DNA from: Parvibaculum sp.
GTDB lineage: Bacteria; Pseudomonadota; Alphaproteobacteria; Parvibaculales; Parvibaculaceae
Assembly (NCBI RefSeq): GCF_030694575.1
Contig: NZ_JAUYUS010000004.1
Span: forward strand, 1-33,667
Length of the DNA: 33,667 bases
Direction: 5' to 3'
Position 1 is the first letter of the stretch. The number at the start of each line of letters is the position of its first letter. Below, one piece after another: positions 1 through 7,070 of this stretch. Made by a program: the position numbers and the translations under genes. The notes beneath the pieces are model-generated. The model did not search any database. It was not told the DNA's origin and worked only from the letters and a program-made list of their open reading frames with translations.

Positions 1-266
1 TCGATCCCCTCCATTTCCGCGTCCAGGCGGCGGACGACCTCGAAGGCGATGCCATAGGCGGCTTCGCGGAGGATTTCGGCCTTGTCGTTGAAATGAGTGT
101 AGAAAGTGCCGTTGGCGAGGCCCGCGGCGGTGGTGATGTCGCTGATTTTCGCGGCTTCCCCGCCTTTTTCGGCGACGACCTCGACAGCGGCGTCCAGAAG
201 CGCGGAGCGGGTGCGCTCGCGTTTGCCCTGGCCTGCCGTCAAATCCTTAAAATGTCCGTGCCGCAT
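1..266 (-). CDS. TetR-family transcriptional regulator, N-terminal part (truncated by window edge)
   Basis: Reading leftward from the ATG at 266-264, 88 codons are present before the window ends, so the ligand-binding half is missing. The visible part is a TetR N-terminal helix-turn-helix: KRERTRSALLDAAVEVVAEKG (helix 1), KISDITTAAGLANGTFYTHF (helices 2-3, with the family's GTFYTHF recognition signature) and NDKAEILREAAY after it. TetR proteins are dimeric repressors released by small ligands, often hydrophobic. The gene is divergent from the monooxygenase gene, and two tandem inverted repeats lie between them, so it probably represses the monooxygenase operon and itself. The ligand cannot be inferred. 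TetR assignment is firm from the helix-turn-helix; the target is inference from layout. Confidence 0.93.
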   Translation of the reverse strand, partial: MRHGHFKDLTAGQGKRERTRSALLDAAVEVVAEKGGEAAKISDITTAAGLANGTFYTHFNDKAEILREAAYGIAFEVVRRLDAEMEGI

Positions 267-292
267 GGAGCGAGAATAGCGCAGGCCACGGG

Positions 293-322
293 TTGACAAA
301 AGTCATTTATGAGATGTATCTC
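293..322 (+). promoter_or_regulatory. Candidate promoter of the monooxygenase operon
   Basis: A perfect -35 hexamer TTGACA lies at 293-298. With an 18-nt spacer, a weak -10 (TATCTC) lies at 317-322, which would put the start of transcription near 329, inside the second operator. The poor -10 is the weak point of this call. Confidence 0.45.
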
Positions 323-349
323 AAATATGAGAGTACTCTCATATTTGAG
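310..349. promoter_or_regulatory. Tandem TetR-type operators overlapping promoter and ribosome binding site
   Basis: Two copies of GAGA-N4-TCTC sit 18 bp apart: GAGATGTATCTC at 311-322 (arms extend to TGAGAT/ATCTCA at 310-323) and GAGAGTACTCTC at 329-340. The second is the core of a perfect 30-bp palindrome, 320-349, centred between 334 and 335. Its right end overlaps the GAGG ribosome binding site (347-350) of the ATG at 357. TetR dimers bind palindromes of this size, so binding here would block the promoter. The perfect symmetry is seen directly; the binding protein is inferred from the adjacent TetR gene. Confidence 0.75.
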
Positions 350-356
350 GCGCGCC

Positions 357-2033
357 ATGTCCCGCATTCCCGTCCTGATCGTTGGTGCCGGTCCTGTTGG
401 CCAGCTTTCGGCGCTGCTGCTGGCGCGGCAGGGGATCGCGTCGCGGCTGATCGACAGACGGCCGCAGCCGAGCGAAGCGCCGAAGGCCCATGCGGTGAAC
501 CCGCGGACGCTCGAAATCTGCGAAAGCGTGGGCGTGCCGGCGGAGGGACTGCGCCGGGAGGGCGCGAGCGCCAACGATGCCGGATGGGTGCGTTTCATCT
601 GTACACTGACGGGTACGGAGTTCGGCGCGCTGCCTTACGAGCGGCAGGACGACAAGGCGCTGGCGCATACGCCCTACCCGCTCACCAATATTCCGCAGCC
701 GAAATTCGAGGCGGCGCTGGCGAAGGCGATTGACGCCGAGCCGCTCATTACCTTCACGCGCGGCGTCACCTGCGCCGATCTCGCGGAAGTACCTGACGGG
801 GTGACGGCGCAACTGGAGGCGGCAGACGGCACGCGCGATGCCCTCACCTGCGACTATCTCATCGCGGCAGACGGCGCGGGCTCGCGATTGCGCGACACGC
901 TCGGCATCGCGATGGAGGGGCCGGAGGCGCTGCAGCACAATCTGATGATCCATTTCGAGGCCGACCTCAGGGCGCTCACAGATGCGCGGCCCGGCGTTCT
1001 CTATTTCCTGTTCCAGCCGGGTACGAGCGGCGTCTTCATCGCCTATGACCGGGGCAGGACATGGGTGCTGATGCACCCGCACGATCCGGCGCGCGAACCT
1101 CGCGAAAGTTTCGACGACGCGAGATGCCGGGCACTGATCGAAGCGGCAATCGGTACGGCGGCGCCCGCGCTCCCCGCACTCCATGTCCGCCATGTGAGCC
1201 CCTGGACGATGTCGGCGCAGGTGGCGGAACGCTACCGCAAGGGCCGCGTGTTCCTGGCGGGCGATGCGGCGCACCGCTTTCCGCCGACGGGCGGGCTCGG
1301 CCTCAACACGGGCGCGGTGGACGCGCAGAACCTTGCCTGGAAACTCGCCGCCGTGCTGAAAGGCGAAGCGGGAGAGGCACTTCTCGACACATACGAGACG
1401 GAACGGCGACCCGTGGCGCTGACCAATTGCGAGCAGAGCCTGACCAACGCGTCGAAGATCTTCGAGTTGTTCGGCGCGCTTTACGGGCCCGACCCGGCAA
1501 AGCGGCAGGCGCATTACGAGGCCATCGCCGCGAACCCGGCCGCTTCCGCCGAGCTTGCCGCCACCGTGGAAGCGCAGCGGCCGCATTTCGACAGTTTCAA
1601 CCTGCAGCTCGGCTATCGCTATGCGTCGGCGGCGACCATCGGCGCGCCTGCCCTGCAGGCGGCGGCGGGCGTCGACATCAGCGATTACCGGCCTTCATGG
1701 GAGGCGGGCGCGCATGTGCCGCATCGCTGGGTGAAGACAAGGGGAGGCGCGCGCGTGTCGCTGCTGTCTCTCCTTGCCGCCGACCGCTTCGCGATACTGG
1801 CCGGGCCGGGGGGCGATGGCTGGCGCGAAGCGGCGGCGGATGCGGGGCTGACGGCGCTGCGCGGCGGACGGGATTTCGAGGACGAGACGGAAGGCTGGAC
1901 GGAACTTACCGGCCTGCCGAAGGACGGCGCGCTGCTGGTGCGCCCGGATGGACATATCGCCTGCCGTTTCGAGGGCGGGGCCAACGACGCGGCGGCGCTT
2001 CTCGGACAAACGCTGGCGGAGGTTCTGGCGTGA
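357..2033 (+). CDS. FAD-dependent monooxygenase, PheA/TfdB (phenol / 3-(3-hydroxyphenyl)propionate hydroxylase) type
   Basis: 558 aa class A flavoprotein hydroxylase. These cytosolic enzymes use NAD(P)H and O2 to hydroxylate an aromatic or cyclic substrate. Seen in order: GAGPVG dinucleotide-binding loop (residues 10-15), the DG motif in AADGAGSRLRD (about 171-180), the GD motif in FLAGDAAHRFPPTGGLGLN (about 300-317) that contacts the FAD ribityl chain, and a C-terminal thioredoxin-like domain ending in ALLVRPDGHIACRF, typical of PheA/TfdB relatives. An upstream in-frame ATG at 309 is open, but the start at 357 has GAGG six bases away and begins directly before the nucleotide-binding strand. 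It is the first gene behind the TetR operators. The substrate is unknown; the neighbours (SDR, FAH-fold protein) suggest oxidation followed by C-C bond cleavage of a ring compound. Confidence 0.9.
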   Translation: MSRIPVLIVGAGPVGQLSALLLARQGIASRLIDRRPQPSEAPKAHAVNPRTLEICESVGVPAEGLRREGASANDAGWVRFICTLTGTEFGALPYERQDDKALAHTPYPLTNIPQPKFEAALAKAIDAEPLITFTRGVTCADLAEVPDGVTAQLEAADGTRDALTCDYLIAADGAGSRLRDTLGIAMEGPEALQHNLMIHFEADLRALTDARPGVLYFLFQPGTSGVFIAYDRGRTWVLMHPHDPAREPRESFDDARCRALIEAAIGTAAPALPALHVRHVSPWTMSAQVAERYRKGRVFLAGDAAHRFPPTGGLGLNTGAVDAQNLAWKLAAVLKGEAGEALLDTYETERRPVALTNCEQSLTNASKIFELFGALYGPDPAKRQAHYEAIAANPAASAELAATVEAQRPHFDSFNLQLGYRYASAATIGAPALQAAAGVDISDYRPSWEAGAHVPHRWVKTRGGARVSLLSLLAADRFAILAGPGGDGWREAAADAGLTALRGGRDFEDETEGWTELTGLPKDGALLVRPDGHIACRFEGGANDAAALLGQTLAEVLA

Positions 2034-2054
2034 TGAAGAGCGTCGCCCTTTCTC

Positions 2055-2160
2055 CGTCATTGCGAGGAGCGGCGAAGCCGGGACGAAGCAATCCAGGAAC
2101 GGCAAGGACTGAGTGTGCCGCTCCTGGATTGCTTCGTCGCTATCGCTCCTCGCAATGACG
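2055..2160. repeat. Imperfect palindromic element of about 106 bp (MITE/REP-like)
   Basis: The ends are exact inverted copies: CGTCATTGCGAGGAGC at 2055-2070 and its complement at 2145-2160. Inner arms around GACGAAGCAATCCAGGA (2082-2098) pair with 2123-2139, so the transcript folds into one long hairpin. This sequence type is scattered through many alphaproteobacterial genomes. It lies between the monooxygenase and SDR genes and may reduce downstream expression or mark a processing site. No transposase is present. Confidence 0.85.
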
Positions 2161-2206
2161 AGGTGTGTGGTGGAGAAGCGGCGGTGAAGTTGAGAGGAAA
2201 CGGCTG

Positions 2207-2986
2207 ATGGATCTTGGGTTAAAGGGACGCAAGGCGATCGTCTGCGCTTCGTCGCGCGGGCTCGGCAAGGCCTGCGCCATGTCGCTGGCGCGCGAAGGCG
2301 CCGACGTCGTCATCAACGGGCGGAACGCGGAGGTGCTCGACCTCGCGGCGCATGAGATCGCGGCCGTGGCGAAGGGATCGGTGACGCCCATCGCCGCCGA
2401 CATCAACACGCCGGAAGGCCGGGAGCGGCTCCTCGCGGCCTGTCCGGCGGCCGACATTCTCGTGAACAACAATGACGGGCCGCCGCCCGGCGCCTTCCAG
2501 CAATGGGACGAAAGCCATTGGCAGGCGGCACTCAACGCGAACCTGCTCGCGCCCGTCTTCATGATCAAGGCGCTGATCGAGGGCATGAAGGAGCGGCGCT
2601 TCGGGCGGATCGTCAACATCACCTCGGCGATGGTGAAGGCGCCGCGCTCGGCGATGGGGCTTTCGACGACGGCGCGCTCCGGCCTCACCGCGATCAGCAA
2701 GGCGCTTTCCGTCGACGCCGCGCCCTTCAACGTGACGATCAACAACATGCTGCCCGAACGCTTCGACACGGACCGGCAGCAGCAGATGGCGAAGCTCGCC
2801 ATGCAGTTCAAGAAGATCACCTATGAGGAAGCGCGCGCGGAAATCGCCGAGTCGATTGCCGCCAAGCGCATGGGGCAACCTTTCGAATTCGGCGATGCCT
2901 GCGCGTTTCTCTGCAGCGCACAGGCGGGCTTCATTTCCGGGCAGAACCTGCAACTGGACGGGGGCTCCTACCCCGGCCTCATCTGA
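2207..2986 (+). CDS. Short-chain dehydrogenase/reductase (SDR) with non-canonical active site
   Basis: 259 aa, classical SDR size. The Rossmann nucleotide site is present as ASSRGLG (residues 14-20), followed by the NNxG-like LVNNNDG (85-91) and the catalytic-serine strand IVNITSAM with Ser140. Where SDRs have YxxxK, 13 residues after that Ser, this protein has STTAR (Ser153, Arg157), so both the catalytic Tyr and Lys are replaced. The C-terminal QLDGGSYPG is standard for the family. The start at 2207 has GAGAGG at 2192-2197; the in-frame extension to 2165 has no such site. It probably works on the alcohol or ketone made from the monooxygenase product, but dehydrogenase chemistry cannot be assumed. 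A distinct SDR subfamily with LSNGARxGL-like sequences at this place is known, so this may be a natural variant rather than decay. Confidence 0.88.
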   Translation: MDLGLKGRKAIVCASSRGLGKACAMSLAREGADVVINGRNAEVLDLAAHEIAAVAKGSVTPIAADINTPEGRERLLAACPAADILVNNNDGPPPGAFQQWDESHWQAALNANLLAPVFMIKALIEGMKERRFGRIVNITSAMVKAPRSAMGLSTTARSGLTAISKALSVDAAPFNVTINNMLPERFDTDRQQQMAKLAMQFKKITYEEARAEIAESIAAKRMGQPFEFGDACAFLCSAQAGFISGQNLQLDGGSYPGLI

Positions 2987-2996
2987 GGAGATAAAA

Positions 2997-3446
2997 ATGG
3001 AAACGCTTTACGACGAGCTTCTGGTTCCGCGTCTTCTCTTTTCGCTGGTCGCCTTCATGATCAGCGTCGGGCCGATTTTCGCCGACTTCAACAAAACGCA
3101 TGCGACGAACCCGCTATGGACGCCGCATGCGCGGTTTCATGTGGTGTGGCAGGTGCTGAGCCAGACGGGCATTTCGCTCGTCATTCTCTATCTGCTGTGG
3201 ACCCCCGCGACGGACTACGCGACGCATATATGGGTGGCGGCGATCCTCAATTACATCTGGGGCGCGAGCTTCTATACGACGCTGGCGACGATGCCGATCT
3301 ATGGCGGGGCGCTGAAGGACGTGAACGGCATCAAGCCGTTCCGCTTCAATATTTTCGGCACGATCTATCTCGTGGACACCAATCTCTTCGGCGGGACAAT
3401 CCTGATGATCGTGAATACAATCGGCGTCTGGTTGCTGGTGAACTGA
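2997..3446 (+). CDS. Small integral membrane protein, unknown family
   Basis: 149 aa with about four hydrophobic segments: LLFSLVAFMISVGPIFADF, VLSQTGISLVILYLLW, HIWVAAILNYIWGASFYTTL, and the C-terminal GGTILMIVNTIGVWLLVN. I do not recognise a family. The gene is tightly placed: the SDR stop codon is part of its ribosome binding site (GAGGAG at 2985-2990, six bases before ATG 2997), which implies coupled translation. Being sandwiched between the SDR and the exported FAH-fold protein suggests a role in uptake or membrane handling of the operon's substrate, but nothing in the sequence shows a transport function. A much longer in-frame ORF starting at 2823 overlaps the SDR and is not credible. 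Confidence 0.75.
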   Translation: METLYDELLVPRLLFSLVAFMISVGPIFADFNKTHATNPLWTPHARFHVVWQVLSQTGISLVILYLLWTPATDYATHIWVAAILNYIWGASFYTTLATMPIYGGALKDVNGIKPFRFNIFGTIYLVDTNLFGGTILMIVNTIGVWLLVN

Positions 3447-3456
3447 GGATGGAAGA

Positions 3457-4599
3457 ATGGGCTTTCTGCGCGCGGGCATTTTCGTCATGACGCTGCTCGG
3501 TTCGACGGCGGCGGGAGCGGCCGCACAGGCCGAAGGATTCGGCACGGTGGAAATCGCGCCCGTGGCGGAGGCGCTGACCTTCGCGCGCGTGCAGGAAGAC
3601 GGACATCACCGGCTGCTGCTCGTCTCCGCCTATGAAGAGGGCATGGTGAGCGGCGTCGACGTGACGGCGGCGCTGGGGGCGGACGATCCCATCGACGCCT
3701 ATGCCGCCCATGGCTACGAAGCGATTGCGGCGCTGGCGGCGGGGCGCGCCGAGCGGATGCCCGCGGGGCGGCTGACGCTGCCCGCGCGGCTGACCGCGTC
3801 GCATATCGCGGCGGGGACGAATTTTCCCGAACATGCGGAAGAGGCGACGGTGACGGACGGGCCTTTCCTCTTTCCGAAAGAGGTCGAGCCGACGGCTTTC
3901 AACGCGCCCGTGCCGGCGGGAGAGGCGCTGCTCGACTATGAGGTGGAGCTTTGCTTCGTGGCGCTGGCCCCCGTGGACCTCAACGGCGCGCTGGACGGCA
4001 CGGCGCCGGAGCGGATGGGGCTGATGCTCTGCAATGACGTGACGGACCGGGCGGCGCTGATGCGGAACGTCGATCCCAATGACGTCACTTCCGGCAAGGG
4101 CTTCACGACGGGCAAGAGCGCGCCGGGCTTTCTGCCGGTGGGGAACCTGTTCGTCATTCCGCGCGAGCTGCGCCCCTTCGCGGAGGCCGCCGAATTGCGG
4201 CTGTGGCGGAACGGCGAGCTGAAGCAGTCGGCGACGCAATCGGAAGCGATATGGGATTTCGACGAGCTGCTGCGGCAGACGAAGGCTCGCGAGGGCATGA
4301 CCTGGGAGTATCAGGGGCGGCAGGTGGGCCTGCCGGCGCCGGGGGGCACGATCCCGGCGCGGACCGCGATCCTGGCGGGGACGCCGGACGGGACGATCTT
4401 CCACGGCGTCAACAAATCGGCCATGGCGCTGGGGCTCTGGGACTTCGTGGCAGGGGGCTGGGACCGGCCCGTCACCGCCCATGTGGTGGAGCGGCATATC
4501 GCGCAGGAGAAGGCCTCAGGCGATTACCTCAAGCCCGGAGAGCGGGTGCAGATCGCGGTGCGGTATCTCGGCGAGATCGACAGCACCATCGTGGAATAG
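3457..4599 (+). CDS. Fumarylacetoacetate hydrolase (FAH) fold protein with signal peptide
   Basis: 380 aa. The C-terminal two thirds match the FAH fold used by C-C hydrolases, decarboxylases and hydratases in aromatic catabolism. Seen: GTNFPEHAEE (120-129, His126 in the catalytic position), the metal ligands in LDYEVEL (Glu162, Glu164), NDVTDRAAL with Asp194, GKGFTTGKSAPGFLPVG, and a late GTPDGT loop. The N-terminus MGFLRAGIFVMTLLGSTAAGAAAQA looks like a Sec signal peptide cleaved near AAAQA, which is odd because FAH enzymes are normally cytosolic. The start is supported by an upstream GGATGGAAG and ten bases of spacing from the previous stop. It is the last gene before a strong terminator, so likely the end of the TetR-controlled operon. 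The exact reaction is unknown. Confidence 0.85.
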   Translation: MGFLRAGIFVMTLLGSTAAGAAAQAEGFGTVEIAPVAEALTFARVQEDGHHRLLLVSAYEEGMVSGVDVTAALGADDPIDAYAAHGYEAIAALAAGRAERMPAGRLTLPARLTASHIAAGTNFPEHAEEATVTDGPFLFPKEVEPTAFNAPVPAGEALLDYEVELCFVALAPVDLNGALDGTAPERMGLMLCNDVTDRAALMRNVDPNDVTSGKGFTTGKSAPGFLPVGNLFVIPRELRPFAEAAELRLWRNGELKQSATQSEAIWDFDELLRQTKAREGMTWEYQGRQVGLPAPGGTIPARTAILAGTPDGTIFHGVNKSAMALGLWDFVAGGWDRPVTAHVVERHIAQEKASGDYLKPGERVQIAVRYLGEIDSTIVE

Positions 4600-4626
4600 C
4601 CAGCAAACGCGCGCCTTTTCAGCCTG

Positions 4627-4670
4627 TGACGCCTGCGGCAACAAAGAAGTTGACGCAGGCGTCATTTTTT
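4627..4670 (+). terminator. Rho-independent terminator after the FAH-fold gene
   Basis: An 11-bp perfect stem, TGACGCCTGCG (4627-4637) with CGCAGGCGTCA (4654-4664), has a 16-nt loop and is followed by six T (4665-4670). It closes the operon starting at 357. Confidence 0.88.
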
Positions 4671-4949
4671 GGCGAGGTAGGGGCTCGCGCGCAGGCTTCC
4701 GGCCATGTGGCGGACAGCCGGCAAGACCCTGAAAAGAGGGGACAACACCCCCACCGCGTAGTAAAACTCCGCAAAAAATACGGGTATGTTCCGGCGACGG
4801 GGAGCCGCCCGCCCGGGCTTCGGGACGCGGTGAGGCCCATGGGCCCCGGCTTTCGCCGGGGTGACACCGTTTTTTTATCGGGCCTTCCGTTCCGAAGGTC
4901 ATCCGTGAGCGGAAGAAACAACGAGAACAGCGGGGCGACGGGGAGGCAT
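4671..4949. other. Intergenic stretch with a REP-like hairpin before the ferredoxin reductase
   Basis: No gene is visible. A hairpin CCCCGGC (4844-4850) / GCCGGGG (4855-4861) is followed by a T7 run at 4870-4876; it resembles both a repeat (the common GGCCCCGGCTTTCGCCGGGGTGAC type, under twenty bases per arm pair) and a terminator. No convincing promoter hexamers for the downstream gene could be picked. Confidence 0.5.
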
Positions 4950-6170
4950 ATGGCGGACGACATTCTCATCATCGGGGCGGGCCAGGCGGCGGCGCAGGCC
5001 GTGCAGAGCTTGCGCGCGGAAGGCTTCGACGGCGCGATCCGGATTTTCGGCGACGAGCCCTATGCGCCCTATCAGCGGCCGCCGCTGAGCAAGAAATTTC
5101 TCGCCGGCGAGATCGGCTTCGACCGCGTGGAGCTGAAGGCGCAGGATTTCTATGCGTCGTCGGGCGTCGAGACCCATTGGGGCACGCGCGTGACCGAAAT
5201 CGAGCGGCGCGAGAAGCGCATCCTCACCGGCGACGGGCGGAGCTTCGACTATGGCAAGCTGCTGATCGCGACGGGAAGCCGCGTGCGCGAGTTGAACGTG
5301 CCGGGCTTCGACCTCGACGGGGTTCATTATCTCCGCAATATCGACGACGTGCATTCGATCCAGGCGCATTTCAGGCCGGGCGCGAAGATGGTCGTGGTGG
5401 GCGGCGGCTATATCGGGCTCGAGGTCGCGGCCGTCGCCGTGAAGCGCGGGCTCGACGTCACCGTGCTCGAGACGGCGGACCGCGTAATGGCGCGCGTGGT
5501 GGACCCGATCGTGTCGCGCTTCTATGAGCGCGTGCACCGCGAAGAAGGCGTGAAGATCGAAACCGGCGTGACGGTGGCGAGCTTCGAGGGCGAGGACAAG
5601 GTGACGTCGGTTGCCTCCGGCGAGGGGCGGCGGTTTCCTTGCGACTTCGTGGTGGTGGGCATCGGCATCATTCCGAACACGGAGCTTGCGGCGGAAGCGG
5701 GGCTGCATGTCGAGAACGGCATCGCGGTGGACGAGCTGTGCCGGACGAGCGACCCGGACATCTGCGCGGCGGGCGACTGCACCAGCCATCCGAACGGGAT
5801 CTACGGACACAGGCTGCGGCTCGAAAGCGTGCATAACGCCATCGAGCAGGGCAAGACGGCGGCGGCGACGCTGACCGGCAAGGAGAAGCCCTACAACCAG
5901 GTGCCGTGGTTCTGGTCGGACCAGTACGACCTCAAATTGCAGATCGTGGGGCTCTCCGCCGGCTACACCGAGGCGGTGGTGCGCGGCGAGCCGGAGACGG
6001 GGCGCAGCTTCGCGGTTTTCTACCTGAAGGACGGCGTGCTGGTGGCGGTCGACGCGATCAACCGCGCGCCCGAATTCATGATGGCGAAAATGCTGACGGC
6101 GAAGCAGGCGCGGCTCGACCCGGCGCGCATCCGCGACGAAAGCATTCCCGTCAAGGAACTTGCCGGCTGA
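4950..6170 (+). CDS. NAD(P)H:ferredoxin reductase of putidaredoxin / rhodocoxin reductase type
   Basis: 406 aa, the usual length of class I P450 ferredoxin reductases. It moves electrons from NADH through FAD to a [2Fe-2S] ferredoxin in the cytosol. Seen: FAD-binding ILIIGAGQAAAQA near the N-terminus, APYQRPPLSK (conserved in this family), ATGSR, the NAD-binding VVVGGGYIGLEVAAV, and the second FAD motif ICAAGDC. The start at 4950 follows GGGGAGG; the frame is open far upstream to 4203 but that part overlaps the FAH-fold gene. It is followed after 63 bases by its probable partner ferredoxin. The usual third component, a P450, is not in the window. A role with a Rieske or other oxygenase is less likely given the ferredoxin type. 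Confidence 0.93.
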   Translation: MADDILIIGAGQAAAQAVQSLRAEGFDGAIRIFGDEPYAPYQRPPLSKKFLAGEIGFDRVELKAQDFYASSGVETHWGTRVTEIERREKRILTGDGRSFDYGKLLIATGSRVRELNVPGFDLDGVHYLRNIDDVHSIQAHFRPGAKMVVVGGGYIGLEVAAVAVKRGLDVTVLETADRVMARVVDPIVSRFYERVHREEGVKIETGVTVASFEGEDKVTSVASGEGRRFPCDFVVVGIGIIPNTELAAEAGLHVENGIAVDELCRTSDPDICAAGDCTSHPNGIYGHRLRLESVHNAIEQGKTAAATLTGKEKPYNQVPWFWSDQYDLKLQIVGLSAGYTEAVVRGEPETGRSFAVFYLKDGVLVAVDAINRAPEFMMAKMLTAKQARLDPARIRDESIPVKELAG

Positions 6171-6233
6171 ACGGCCGTATACGGAACAATTTTCCCAAAG
6201 ACAAAAAGAGCGAGTGGAGGCGTTTTACTGAAC

Positions 6234-6554
6234 ATGGCGAAAATCACCTATATCGAGCATGACGGCACGGAACACACGATCGAGGTCGCGAACGGCATCA
6301 CGCTGATGGAAGCGGCGGTGAAGGCGAGCATCCCCGGCATCGACGGCGACTGCGGCGGCGCCTGCGCGTGCGCCACCTGCATGGTCTATGTGCCGGAAGA
6401 GTGGAAGGCGAAGCTCCCGGAAATCGAGACGATGGAAGAGACGATGCTCGACTTCTGCGAACACACGGAAGCGAACTCGCGGCTTTCCTGCCAGCTCGTG
6501 GCGAGCGACAAGCTGGACGGGATGCGCGTGCAGATGCCGGAGAGCCAGCACTAG
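6234..6554 (+). CDS. [2Fe-2S] ferredoxin of putidaredoxin / rhodocoxin (adrenodoxin-like) type
   Basis: 106 aa, the standard size. Cluster ligands follow the Cx5Cx2C...C pattern of putidaredoxin: the stretch [11 protein letters not shown] carries three of them, and SRLSCQL near residue 87 carries the fourth. The stretch holds one extra cysteine (GGAC) between the first and second ligands, where putidaredoxin has serine or alanine-type residues. It should accept electrons from the reductase just upstream and pass them to a cytochrome P450. The ribosome binding site GGAGG is at 6216-6220, rather far (13 nt) from the ATG. A terminator follows directly. Confidence 0.95.
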   Translation: MAKITYIEHDGTEHTIEVANGITLMEAAVKASIPGIDGDCGGACACATCMVYVPEEWKAKLPEIETMEETMLDFCEHTEANSRLSCQLVASDKLDGMRVQMPESQH

Positions 6555-6580
6555 ATTTTTCTCACGCGGCGAAAAAGAAG

Positions 6581-6617
6581 GCCCGCTTCCTCGGATCGAG
6601 GAGCGGGCTTTTGTTTT
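6581..6617 (+). terminator. Rho-independent terminator after the ferredoxin gene
   Basis: GCCCGCTTCCTCG (6581-6593) pairs with CGAGGAGCGGGC (6597-6608) with one bulged base, followed by a T-rich tail TTTTGTTTT. It ends the reductase-ferredoxin transcript. Confidence 0.85.
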
Positions 6618-6729
6618 GGGGCGCCTTGTTGCCGGTGCGACGCCGGCCGCTGCCCGGAATGCGCCAAAAGCGGTCTTTTCACCTTGCGGGTCGAAGTCTA
6701 ATCTCTTCCCAGGACAATGGATGGAAGCC

Positions 6730-7005
6730 ATGAGCGACGCAATCGGACCCGGCGATCTTGTTCTTTGCGTCAATGCCGCCCCGAACCATGTGACGGGCAG
6801 GCCTGTTCCTCTACAGGCCGGAGAGACCTACCGTGTTCTCGCCGTCATGGAATTTGCCTGCCCATGTGGGCGTTCCGATGCGCTGCTCGATGTAGGCGTC
6901 GATTTCGCCTGGTGCCAGAGCCGCTTCCGTCTCCTGCCCAAACCCAAAATGGAGGCCAGGCCCCGGCGCGTTTCGGCGCCCAGGGAGAAAGAGAGAGTCC
7001 GGTGA
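6730..7005 (+). CDS. Small hypothetical protein
   Basis: 91 aa (94 if the ATG at 6721 is used). GGAA at 6723-6726 sits five bases before ATG 6730. The sequence has a compact fold look: ..GDLVLCVNAAP.., a GETYRVLAVMEF strand, CPCGRSD with a CxC pair, and an FAWCQSRFRLLPK segment near the end. Similar WC.xRFR.L endings are common in small uncharacterised proteins of alphaproteobacterial chromosomes and phages, but I cannot name a family. The last codons run into GA-rich sequence before a palindromic repeat, so the true C-terminus may have been extended by repeat insertion. It stands alone between a terminator and a convergent gene. Function unknown. Confidence 0.6.
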   Translation: MSDAIGPGDLVLCVNAAPNHVTGRPVPLQAGETYRVLAVMEFACPCGRSDALLDVGVDFAWCQSRFRLLPKPKMEARPRRVSAPREKERVR

Positions 7006-7022
7006 ACAGCCGGCCGACTTTT

Positions 7023-7044
7023 CCCTCTCCCCGAGGGGAGAGGG
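7023..7044. repeat. GC-rich palindrome between convergent genes
   Basis: CCCTCTCCCC (7023-7032) and GGGGAGAGGG (7035-7044) are exact inverted arms with a 2-base loop. This belongs to a common class of alphaproteobacterial intergenic repeat. It may serve as a terminator-like barrier for the converging transcripts of the small protein and the iorAB-like genes, but it has no T run. Confidence 0.7.
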
Positions 7045-7070
7045 AGAAGAGGTGACGCTGCTGCCCTGCT

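Noticed and set aside
4203-4949. N-terminal extension of the ferredoxin reductase by 249 codons
   Set aside because: The extension overlaps the FAH-fold gene and a terminator, and its translation is Arg/Gly-rich noise. The family starts at the nucleotide-binding strand encoded from 4950.
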